From Chondrosia reniformis (Eukaryota > Porifera > Demospongiae > Chondrillida > Chondrillidae): a stretch of DNA of 64,000 nt. Positions 1-9,846 of this stretch are shown piece after piece (positions within the stretch are counted from its first letter, which is position 1; every line of letters begins with the position of its first letter). The stretch is taken from NCBI GenBank assembly GCA_947172415.1, contig OX359192.1, positions 8,491,401-8,555,400 on the forward strand, read 5' to 3'. Position numbers and translations under genes: made by a program. The notes beneath the pieces are model-generated. The model saw nothing but the letters and a program-made list of their open reading frames with translations, was not told the origin of the DNA and did not search any database.

Positions 1-2340
1 AAAATACCACAAATAACTACCTGAACAGATAAGGGAGGCCTCTTCTTCTAAAATACATTCACATTCTCTAACAAGTACATTGAGAATGTCCTTAATGAAA
101 TAAGTCAACTCTTCAATTATGATCTGGAGTATAAGGACTATGAATGACTACAGCCTGTATATTGAAGGTTGGGATACATGACAAGCAGTTATTGCATATT
201 AACTGCACACAGAAGCCATGATGTATTGGGGCCAACCCACATCCTATCCTATGACCTGAGCCTTTCCTTGCAGACTACAGAGGCCTTGTAGCAAGGTATC
301 AACAAGGAAACTGGAACGTACCCTGGCCCTAAGAGGGAATGAGAGGCTACCGGGCCCTAAGAGGGAATGAGAGGCTACCGGGCCCTAAGATGGCATGAGA
401 GGCTACCGGGCCCTAAAGAGTCTCTTATTTCTATGAGAGGCATGAGAGGCTCTAAGTAGTAGATGACTCATAGACTATAGCCTAAGGAGTGTGGTTGATT
501 TGCTGATTAGTTTTCCTGTTTGAAACCACAAAGATAGGTTTCCATTACTGCAGGGCCAATATCCATTGACATCAAAGGAACAAGTTAACAGAGGTTATAA
601 TGTAATTACTAATGGAATACATTGAAAGAGAATTGGATTAAAGCAACATTGGCCAATGACCAGGTCTTATAACATTATTCTGTTTGGCAGACAGACCCTG
701 CCCACACAAATAGAGCATATCAAACCTCAGCCAGCCCATAGAGACCAGACAACCATTGGCCTAACTAAGGTATTACAGCAGGAGATTCATTTAGTCATTT
801 GATGTGGCCTTGGGAGACAAAGAGAGTCATGCACATTAGTAGCTATACATTCCTGCATTCCTTTATCCAGAGGTAACAGCACAGGTTTATACAATAAGTG
901 TGCTGGATGTTGTGTAAATATATGGCCTTTAATAATGTGGGTACCTACCACTTAAGGCCAGTGCCCCATTAATGGATGGGCTGTTTGAATACAAGCTCAT
1001 TCTAGAAACATTCACTATAAACATACATACCTAATGGAGCACCATACATCGAGAAACAAATCTACTTGTAATCTATTGAAACATAAGATATATCATTCAT
1101 TGAGGCTTCCATTGAAGTTCAAGTGACTCTAAAGACTGGTAGTCTGTCATCTCAAAGTCACACCCTTACAAGTGAGATGGTCCCTTTGGCTATGATCAGT
1201 GGTAGAGTGGCTTCAGACAGGATATGTCTTTTCAGGGCAGTGTTGGTTCTGCAATAGGCCTATTGGGAGTGGCTGCATAGCTGTGAGGGTAGGAGGAAAG
1301 TAATTGAGTCTTCTCAACAATGGCATCTCCTCCTTCAGAATGCAAATAAGGCCATCGCTTAGCAACAGTTTTGGTGCTTCCTGCTGGTATTCATTAGTCT
1401 AGATTCCATTGCAATATTCCAGGAATTACCAAGTACATATTCTTCCAGTGTGAATCATTCCTAAGATTCTTACAGTGTAAAGATAACTGATTACAGACAA
1501 ATCTACTATTCCTCCACACGAAGTGCATACCATTTGATGGGAGGAGATGCTGACACGCCATTCCACAGTAGCTAACAATCTCAGCAGCATACCAAGTGGA
1601 GTGTGTTCACAAAGTAGGCTGTGTCACTTCATTCTCTCACACATGCACACTGTAGCAGCTGTTTGTCACTAAAACAGCACTAGTCTCCAGTCTGATTCAT
1701 GTAGGGACCGACAAAGGATCAAGAGAACGAGTCCATCAGGTGACCAGTGAAGGATGGACTTCCCAAAAAACAGCTGTCTGCTCCAATGAAGAAAGGAAAT
1801 ACTTTAAACTGTCGAGACATCTTGGGGCTTAGATTATTTCAGTCTCAATTTAATGCATTAAAATGTATTCCTGTACAATGGAGGCACTTGGCAGTAGTAC
1901 AATCTTCATAGGTAATTCACGGTGCACATATACTAATCATTAGATTCGCTTGTTTCACAAGAGACTGTGGTCTCTAATTGATATTAGTTACAGATATCTT
2001 ACTATTATTGGTATATTAAATAATAATTATTTGTATTAAGCATAACTGATTATGCCCAACAAAATATACAAAAATAGATACAGAAATGGTAAGAAGATAG
2101 AGTATATAGTTAGATAACTCATGCAATCTGAAATTACTGTGTGTCTCTACTTATCTCATCAGTTATAAAACACTTATACAGGGGAAGGGGCTTCATTTTA
2201 TAATGAACCCAATCACAGTCATGACACCAATCAAACTCCTCTTAACTAGAGGATTAACAATTCCCTGGGAATATATTATGATGAAACTTCTGTTGGAATG
2301 AAAAGCAGTGTCCACTAGTATTAGTGATCTACTCTACATA
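1..2340. other. Non-coding stretch, no confident gene
   Basis: No convincing coding region is visible apart from a short tandem repeat near 322-415. On the minus strand near 1215-1345 two overlapping frames stay open for about 35-40 codons, each preceded by AG and closed by a stop. Either could be a terminal exon of the LIM-RGS gene to the right, but neither matches the phase left by that gene's last recognised exon, so I do not call it. Confidence 0.4.
322..415. repeat. 28-bp tandem repeat, about 3 copies
   Basis: The motif GGGCCCTAAGAGGGAATGAG followed by AGGCTACC repeats in direct orientation with few changes. Confidence 0.85.
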
Positions 2341-2583
2341 CCGTATATCGGGAATTGAATGTGCGTATGTAAAAAATGCAAGATTGTGAGTTTTGACTGT
2401 ATGTACAATCTTTTGACACATATTGATTTGGCACCTCAGTAATTCCGTATACACGTCCTGTACACCTAAGCTTTATCTCACATTCTTTTAACCACAATGT
2501 TTAGCTTTTATCCGTAATTTTGACAAATCGCAATCTTTTACTCCCGCATTCTTTTACTCCCGCATTCAATTCCAGATATACAG
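2341..2583. mobile_element. MITE with TA-flanked terminal inverted repeats
   Basis: The left end CCGTATATCGGGAATTGAAT is an inverted copy, with two mismatches, of the right end ending at 2583. Each end is bordered by TA (2339-2340 and 2584-2585), as expected for the TA target duplication of Tc1/mariner-type elements. Weaker inverted similarity continues inward for another 25 bp or so. No transposase frame lies inside, so this is a non-autonomous element of about 243 bp. Family assignment is inferred from the TA and the inverted repeat only. Confidence 0.7.
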
Positions 2584-2852
2584 TATATAGCTAATAAGTT
2601 AAACATAGAATGATGTCATTGGATGCAAATTGAGAGACATATCCAATCAGACCTCATTCCCCTTGAGATATAAACATTCAGTGAACCTTAACATATGTTA
2701 CTAACCAAGTCACTATCCTACCAAACTAGCTCAATCAATCATAACATGGAAATCTCATTCATTAAACTGAATTAGCAATGCTATATAATTCAATCTAGCT
2801 ACTATTGACTACGACATTGACTGTCAGTGTGCACCAGCTGTAGTACATGTAC

Positions 2853-5800
2853 CTTGATTTTCTCCTCTCTTCAATGTCCTTCTTGACAATTCCTTCAATA
2901 TAGTTCAGTCCATCCTCACTGAACAAGAATCTCTTGTACAGTGTCTGCTCCATTACCTCATAAATGTATTTTTGTGCAGTCTCAAACATTTCTAGACAAA
3001 GATAAGTACAAGAGATAGATATCTTCTTGACACTCACATTAAGATTTGACAACCTTTGATTCAATTTGATAAATAAGGTTCTTACCATGTCACAGGTACG
3101 TGATGCATTGACAGTAATATGATCAAACAGTCACTAATCCTAATGCCAACAATTACAAATACATACTTGTGGTTTAGAAACATCTCATGAAATGGATAAT
3201 GTAGTGCAGCAAAGTTATGCAATATTATGAAAAGTTATGCAATAATAAAGGAAGGGATTTCCCCTCAAAGAGAGATGTAATTGAAAAGAAGATCACTGGC
3301 TACCCCAAGGTAATTTGATGTTCTGTGTAGGGTAGCACCAACAACATTACAAAATCATTCACTTGGTCTTAATATTTGTCACAATATCTCTGACAAATGA
3401 ACCATATACAGTAGTTAAGCACAATTAATTTGCTAATTATGGTATGTACACCGTGGCAGACACCAGAGAGTAGATGTGCACAGTCTCCTAGGAACCACAT
3501 TCCACAGCAATAACCCTGATGTGGGTGTAACCAGTTCCTCAGCTACGTATGGTAACCCATGGCAACTAGTTCCTCAGCTACGTATGGTAACCCATGGCAA
3601 CTAGTTCCTCAGCTATGTATGGTAACCCATACAAGACAGAACTTTCAAGTCATCAATGTGAGCACCTAGTTCCTCAGCTACGTATGGTAACCCATGGCAA
3701 CTAGTTCCTCAGCTACGTATGGTAACCCATGGCAACTAGTTCAAATCAAGTAGCACAATGTGGACACATTTTCAGAAGTAACTTACAGCTTCAGAAAATT
3801 AATACGATAGATATTATATCTCTAGAGCGAAAATGACATTGTAGTAAAAGGAGGTAGATAGTGAAAGTATATGAAATCATTATGCCCAATTAGATATTGG
3901 CGGATTGTTCCATTTCGCTGATAAGTTTCAATACATTCTTACTTAAAACAGGATGTAACAACATTTCCACACATTCACAGTATATTCAGTATCCAACAGC
4001 TGCATACTTTCACAAGGGAAGTGTTACAACACGGAATACTCCATTACAATTCCATGCATTATACATACACAAATGTTACCTGATTCCATATATACTTATA
4101 TAGGTTTGTAGTACATTTAGGTATGTCACTTCCTTTTGCAATTCTAGTACATTTGACTCTCTTGGAAATTAAACAAAACTTCATACCATGTGCGACGTTG
4201 TTCTCCAAAGAATGGATTATCTTGCTTTCAATTGCCTTTGGTAGACACACTGGCATGTCCGCAGCATAAGCTATATACTTGATCACTGCAGACAAGTAAC
4301 AGAACCTAAACTTGATATCTACTGGTTGCTAAGCAACAGGCTTACCAACATGCTGGGCTATTAACTTTAAATCTTCTTTGTCACCATCAAAATTCTTGAA
4401 AGCCTCAATATCCAAAAGGAACATGACCAACTCAATGGAGCAGTCCTTTATACAAAAGTTTATTAGCTACAGTGAAGGTTTAAAAAGTGTTGTCATGGTT
4501 ACGTAGTAGAGGAGTAGTCACATGGTGGAGGGGGAGTGGTCACATGGGGGAGGGGGAGTGGTCACATGGTGGAGGGGGAGTGGTCACATGGGGAAGGGGA
4601 GTGGTCACATGGGGGAGGGGGAGTGGTCACATGGGGGAGGCGAGGAGCCAGGTAGTGGAGTAGATAGGGATTGTCAATGCTTGGTGTAACTGTTCCCTCA
4701 CAGCGGTCAGTCCAACCTCGTCTTGCAGGATACCATCCAAAGTAGAGCATTCAGTTTTCCGTGAGCGTGGAGGTGTGGTGTGGTTGGAGGTGGGTAGGTA
4801 TGCAGGCTCAAATTCAAAGCTATCAAGTGTAGGTTCTGATTGGGACAAGTGCTTCCTGTACCAACACAATATTATATATAACATATGAGGGAGACATGGA
4901 TAGGAAAATAGGGGGAAAAGGAAAAAAGGAAAAAAGGAAAAAAGGAAAAAAGGAAAAAGGGAAAAAGGAAAAAAGGAAAAAAGGAAAAAGGGAAAAAGGA
5001 AAAAAGGAAAAAAGGAAAAAAGATGAGATTTCGACCTCTTCACTTGAGTAGTCTATACCAGTTTCATTAGAAATGGTGGTGTATTAAGGACAATTGCCAT
5101 GGTGCATTAAGGACAGTTGCCACGGTGTATTAAGGACAGTTGCCATGGTGAAACTCACATCATGGTGGTGTCTGGGGTGACTGCTCTTTGGCTACGAGGT
5201 GGTCCGTGGATGGGAATTCCAGGAATATCCACTACAGTCAACTATAGACAGTAAAATGTTAAGCAGTTAATTTCATGGAAACCTAAACAGCTACAGATGA
5301 CCTGTGGAGTGGACCCGTGAGCCAAATTGACTAGTTTTGACTGTTACACGTTAAGTTATATTAAAGACCATCTCACATACTGTTTTAGTAAAATGGCACT
5401 AAACCTGTTTATCATTTTTTTTGAAAAATTGTTCTGAGAATTTTTTTAAATTATCGCAACTATCAAATTTTTAATTATTGCTATCCTATTATATGTACAT
5501 AAAATGATTCAATTTCCCTGCATCATCCATCGTCATTGGTTACCTATTGCTTCATCGGACAAGCTAACCCATCTATCTCCAAGATATACCACCTTTAATT
5601 GCTTACTTGACATCTAAATATTCATCAAGTCTAAATAAATATTCATCAAGTCTAAATAAATATTCATCAAGTCTAAATAAATATTTATCAAGTCTACAGG
5701 TCATCGAGTCTGAAGGTCATCAAGTCTGAAGGTCATCAAGTCTAAAGGTCATCAAGTCTAAAGGTCATCAAGTCTAAAGGTCTAGGGTACACTAACTCGT

Positions 5801-8800
5801 GAAGGATTCTGTAGGGATCTGTAACGTGGTTTTCTCCTGGTACTGGACCTGATGACGGGTGATCGCTTCTCAAATACTGGAGAGACGCAGCTGGCACAAC
5901 AGGGATGTTTTTCAGAAGCGTAGATTTTAACACTATCCTTCAGTTGCTAAAGGAAAAAAAGGAAAAAATTCATCTAGTCTATACTAAATGTATTATGTAT
6001 GCTGTATCTGTACTTCTTAAGCACAACATATTCATATGATCTTTTGAAAGGATCATCTTTCAACTTTTAGAGCACCTAGAGATGATCCTTTCAAAGATAG
6101 GTTATAATAAATCCTTTTTCTATTATATTTATACAAAATCCATAATATATTATTCTACATCACCTTCAATATGTAAAGTTTTTATATCTATTTTGATACA
6201 CAGGGTAACGCAGCCCTTGGATCAAGTGGTTCTTCCCATTAAAATTTAATTTCAATTTAAGACCTGTCATGCAAGTCATGCAACTGAACACTTTGACCAG
6301 TCCATTTGGTGGTTAGAAGGTGGTAAGACAAGACAATGCAGAGAAACCTTAAACAGACAAACTCTAAACAGCTCAAAACTTGGGGAATGTTGACCGAACT
6401 GGTTCTCACACTACTACAGGTCTAGCAAAAGGAGATTAAACTTTGTAGAAGCTAGTCAAATGTGATCATATGCGATTGTCAAGTGCTTCAATGGTATGGG
6501 TTGCAAAGAATTAATGGTTACATGTGTTACTCCAGAATACAAGAACACATACAAACGGACAATATTATGAAAAGTAACACTTGAGAGCATAATGTGGTTA
6601 CTATGACAACAAAGTTGACCAGGATGGTTAGCACTATATATATATGGACATACTAACTTTAGCACCATATATATATGGACATACTAACTTTAGCACTACA
6701 TATATATGGGCATACTAACTTTAGCATTACATATAGAGACTAAATATAGTAGATTTACATATTTAATCATATCCTTAACAAAACAGACTATATTCCAAAG
6801 AGCTGACATAATTCCTTTATCTATTGGCTATCATTGAATAATCAAGCATCATTCATTTCCTTAATTTACATTCAACCAATAGCTGAACATGGAAAGGAGC
6901 AATGTGTTCCTCCAGATGCCAGACCCTTCCTCTTCACAGTACATCCATTTGATGATACAGAGGCATGTGGTGATTACCAAATAAGGCAGCATAACCTTCA
7001 GAACAGCTGAATAATACAATGTATCCTAATTCAGTGTCAGCCTGTGATACTAGGTAGAGTAACACCAGCTGACTAAGACAAGTGCACACTGACAGTGAAA
7101 GAAGGAAACACACAGATCTATGTTCACGCTTCCTTGAGACCCAACTTACTATTGAAATGTGAAGGATAACGGAGTCAAGTAACTTGACAGTTACCTTCAC
7201 AAAGAGAGTGAGTGAGAGGGAGATAATTGGGGAGAGTGGGGTGAGAGCAAGAGGGTGAAGGAGAGAGGGAGGGAGAGGGTGAAGGAGAGAGAGGAGAGGG
7301 TGAAGGAGAGAGGGAGGGAGAGGGTGAAGGAGAGAGGGAGGGAGAGGGTGAAGGAGAGAGGGAGGGAGAGGGTGAAGGAGAGAGGGAGGGAGAGAGTGAA
7401 GGATAGAGGGAGGGAGAGGGTGAAGGAGAGAGGGAGGGAGAGGGTGAAGGAGAGAGGGAGGGAGAGGGTGAAGGAGAGAGGGAGGGAGAGGGTGAAGGAG
7501 AGAGGGAGGGAGAGGGTGAAGGAGAGAGAGGGTGAAGGAGAGTGGGAGGAAGAGGGTGAAGGAGAGGACTGGTAAAAGTGTAGGTGTAACATACAATAAA
7601 TAGTTCAGATTGAGGTGGGTCAGTAAACACAGTAGTAGAATCAATAACACATAGTAGTTGAAACCTCTCCTCTTCAATTATACACTTTCTACTTCTAAAT
7701 AAAGTATACAGTTCATATTTGGCCTCTCTAAGGACTTACTTATCAAATTACAACAATTGGCACCATACAATTCAAGAACACAGAGCAGTAAACTGTTTAA
7801 AGGAACAACCATGACCATGACATCAACAAATACAATGTGAAGCAAGGGGCTCAATCACTAAGTCACAGACAAGTAACACATTTTTGTGTGATGGGACAAC
7901 TTTAAGTTTGGTAAACAGAAAATAACCATTACCCGCAAAATTCAAACAAACTATTAATTTTAAAAATTTATGTGACATCAGTACATATATTACATATATT
8001 ATGTGACCATATGGTCCATAATTACATATACGTAGGAAAACAGTCCAACCACAACCAAACTTTGCATACGATTAACTCATATCAGTGTGAATAACATTTT
8101 ATCATACACAAATACAATGCCATATATCAAGGGGCTAATAATATATATGTATCACACTACAAAATGTGTTGACTTTTACACATAATTACAGAATTTTGTG
8201 TACATGATACTTACTGTACATGAATGTGGGAATAAGGATTACTTGTCATCATGTTCATAATGGTAATTAAAATGATTGAGCAATGGCAAGGCATTATGGC
8301 AAGAAGTATTAACCCACAACTGAACATTTCAACCCAGACGTCTTCATCAATGCTGAGTTCTTCATTGAAATGTTTAATTCCTGCTAATACTTCTTGCCTT
8401 GACATTGCTCAACCATTTCAATTACCATAAAGGTAGTCCTACATTCTGCTATAGCCATTGCTACCTTATTGCACCTGATACATCGAAGGCAGTCCTCATG
8501 GAAGTCCTGATCCAGCACTCGCATGTGTGACTGAGTGATCCTCTCAGAGCAGGACCAGCACACCGGAGAACATTCGTAGCAGAGTGGATCTCCCTCTAGA
8601 ACTAGGATCGGATGGTCACTCATGGCAACGTTTGCTCCACATTTAGCACAGTTAAAGCATGACACATGGAACAATCTATTCTCAAAGTCGATGGCTGAAG
8701 AATCTTCAATCTTCTTTCCGCATTTGGTACAAGAGTTTTCAGATTCAGTATTCATCGGACTAGTACTCCCTCGATCGCTGCATGGCGACGTTGAAACTGA

Positions 8801-9109
8801 CCGTCCGTTCTCTTGAGGCGAAGAAGATGAGGTAGATGTCTTACTGTGGTTCCCGTTTTCTTTCGATTGAAACTTGCTTCGCAGATAATTCAATTTCTGC
8901 TCTTTCACTGAAAAATCACGATGTATACCACTTTTCTTATTTTTAGATTTCACTAAAAAGGCTGATTTCGTTCTCTTAATTCTGGTAAATGTTCTAAAGC
9001 GATTACCGCCAGATATCACTTCATTCGACTGGCTATCTGCTTCATCTGCCATCTCCATCGTGAGGATCTCCTCGGAGACGCTCCTTTCGGTCGCTTCGCT
9101 ACTGGCCAT
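2853..9109 (-). CDS. LIM-LIM-RGS domain protein (3' end not found)
   Basis: Exons read on the minus strand: 9109-8465, 5946-5793, 5231-5159, 4855-4702, 4466-4346, 4285-4187, 2991-2853. The phases agree at every junction. Exon 1 starts with ATG at 9109, encodes a Ser-rich basic leader, then a LIM finger from about residue 126 (CTKC, HVSC, CAKC, CYEC) and the first half of a second (CWSC, HEDC, CIRC). Exon 2 supplies its missing CASC pair about 18 residues later. After a Pro/Ser-rich linker, the last four exons spell an RGS fold: ILQDEVGL, LVMFLLDIEAF, ADMPVCLPKAIESKI, FETAQKYIYEVM, YKRFL. RGS domains accelerate GTP hydrolysis by G-alpha subunits, and LIM fingers bind protein partners. The exon 2 donor (GTTA|GTGTAC) is the weakest junction. 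The last exon ends in phase 2, so at least one more exon lies at lower coordinates. Large intron 1 (8464-5947) holds repeats and hairpins. Confidence 0.72.
3533..3745. repeat. 35-bp tandem repeat, about 5 copies, one interruption
   Basis: TAGTTCCTCAGCTACGTATG followed by GTAACCCATGGCAAC repeats five times, with a 40-bp non-repeat insert after the third copy. It lies in an intron of the LIM-RGS gene. Confidence 0.85.
4507..4640. repeat. G-rich minisatellite of about 22 bp
   Basis: Units of GTGGTCACATGG plus a G-rich run repeat about six times in the intron separating the two halves of the RGS core. Confidence 0.85.
4918..5023. repeat. GGAAAAAA simple repeat
   Basis: GGAAAAAA/GGGAAAAA units of 7-8 bp in tandem, intronic. 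The apparent Phe-rich frame on the minus strand is an artefact of this repeat. Confidence 0.9.
5079..5152. repeat. 26-bp tandem repeat, about 3 copies
   Basis: GTATTAAGGACAGTTGCCA units next to the 3' border of a LIM-RGS linker exon. Confidence 0.75.
5615..5790. repeat. Two adjoining short repeats (20 bp and 16 bp)
   Basis: AATAAATATTCATCAAGTCT runs into GGTCATCAAGTCTAAA. Both share the CATCAAGTCT core, so one probably derives from the other. Confidence 0.85.
6039..6098. other. 60-nt near-perfect hairpin
   Basis: Left arm ATCTTTTGAAAGGATCATCT and right arm AGATGATCCTTTCAAAGAT pair over 19 bp with one bulged base and a loop of about 21 nt. It lies in intron 1 of the LIM-RGS gene. The shape resembles a microRNA precursor or a tiny foldback element. 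There is no evidence of expression. Confidence 0.5.
6629..6735. repeat. About 31-33-bp tandem repeat, 3 copies
   Basis: TATATATGGACATACTAACT followed by TTAGCAC repeats three times with small changes. Confidence 0.8.
7245..7565. repeat. 24-bp purine minisatellite, about 13 copies
   Basis: GGGTGAAGGAGAGAGGGAGG plus GAGA repeats. All purines lie on the plus strand, so triplex-type structure is possible. The unit is a multiple of three, so several frames stay open on both strands. None looks like a real protein. Confidence 0.95.
8260..8432. other. Long imperfect hairpin (about 173 bp foldback)
   Basis: The arm 8260-8312 (ATGGTAATTAAAATGATTGA...) is an inverted copy of 8383-8432, with an 8-bp insertion in the left arm and a few mismatches. 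Pairing continues inward (TGAACATTTCAA at 8322 against TTGAAATGTTTA at 8364), leaving only a short loop. It begins 32 bp past the LIM-RGS exon 1 donor. It may be a foldback transposable element or a long microRNA-type precursor. Confidence 0.6.
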
Positions 9110-9210
9110 ACTACCCTGAACTAATGATATAGTCCACCATTTTCAAACAGGAAGTCAACGAAATACCTAGAAAGACTTTGTATGGTTATCTCTCTTTCAT
9201 GTGCAGTTGA
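9110..9210. promoter_or_regulatory. Shared divergent promoter, LIM-RGS / ETFRF1
   Basis: Only 101 bp separate the two start codons on opposite strands, so both promoters must overlap here or lie in the 5' leaders. No TATA box is evident. Confidence 0.5.
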
Positions 9211-9592
9211 ATGTCACGACGCAGGGAAGTATTAAGCCTCTATAAGCAAGTTAGTACCTCCCGAGTAGGAGCAGATGTCTACATCACATACAGGTCTAGT
9301 GCAGGATACGCGAGCATTGATATATATGCTATGCATGTGGCACGTTAAATAAATATATAAAAGTCTATCTTGACTACCCTATTTGTAGTTTCTGTACGCT
9401 GGTAAGGACTATCCAGATGGATACGAAGTGTTTAAAGGGAGACTGAGAAGAAGCTTCCGACAAAATAGAGACGAGACGGATAGTGTAAAGATCCAAGCCT
9501 TGATAGATAGAGCTAATTATGTATTAAATGAGATATATGCCTTGTATAAACTGAAGAAATATAGAACTATAAAGAGGAGATATTACGAGTGA
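9211..9592 (+). CDS. ETFRF1: Electron-transfer flavoprotein regulatory factor 1 (LYR protein)
   Basis: Two exons, 9211-9249 and 9389-9592, join in phase 0 to give an 80-residue protein, close to the usual ETFRF1/LYRM5 length. Exon 1 encodes MSRRREVLSLYKQ with the LYR-type LYK triplet. Exon 2 continues FLYAGKDYPDGYEVFKGRL and ends in a basic, tyrosine-rich stretch, KLKKYRTIKRRYYE. This is the ETFRF1 pattern of a short three-helix LYR protein. The family acts in the mitochondrial matrix, binds the electron-transfer flavoprotein and can displace its FAD. The donor is GTTAGT, the acceptor TTTGTAG. The gene is head-to-head with LIM-RGS and tail-to-tail with the first receptor gene, 254 bp away. 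Confidence 0.88.
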
Positions 9593-9846
9593 AGGCAGTG
9601 CGATTCTGTATGGACAATATTGCATTCCCTCAATTACGCCTACTGTAATGAACATCACATCCTTTATTGCTACATTGATCAATCAGAAATGTAATCCTGT
9701 ACAATGCATTCCACTAGTGATGATTGTATATAGGAATTGGAAGATAGTATGCAGTTTTCCTGCAAAAAAATTCAAAAAATGTAAGTAATTGTTTATTGTT
9801 ATAAAAAGAAGTTACAAAGTACTAATCATTTCAGTATATTTGCGAA
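9593..9846. other. Short convergent intergenic spacer
   Basis: AT-rich sequence between the stop codons of ETFRF1 and the first GABA-B-like gene. Nothing beyond likely 3' UTR and polyadenylation signals. Confidence 0.5.

Noticed and set aside
7197..7677. Long Ser/Pro/Leu-rich and Lys/Glu/Arg-rich open frames on both strands
   Set aside because: They arise from the 24-bp purine repeat, whose length is a multiple of three. No domain or splice context.
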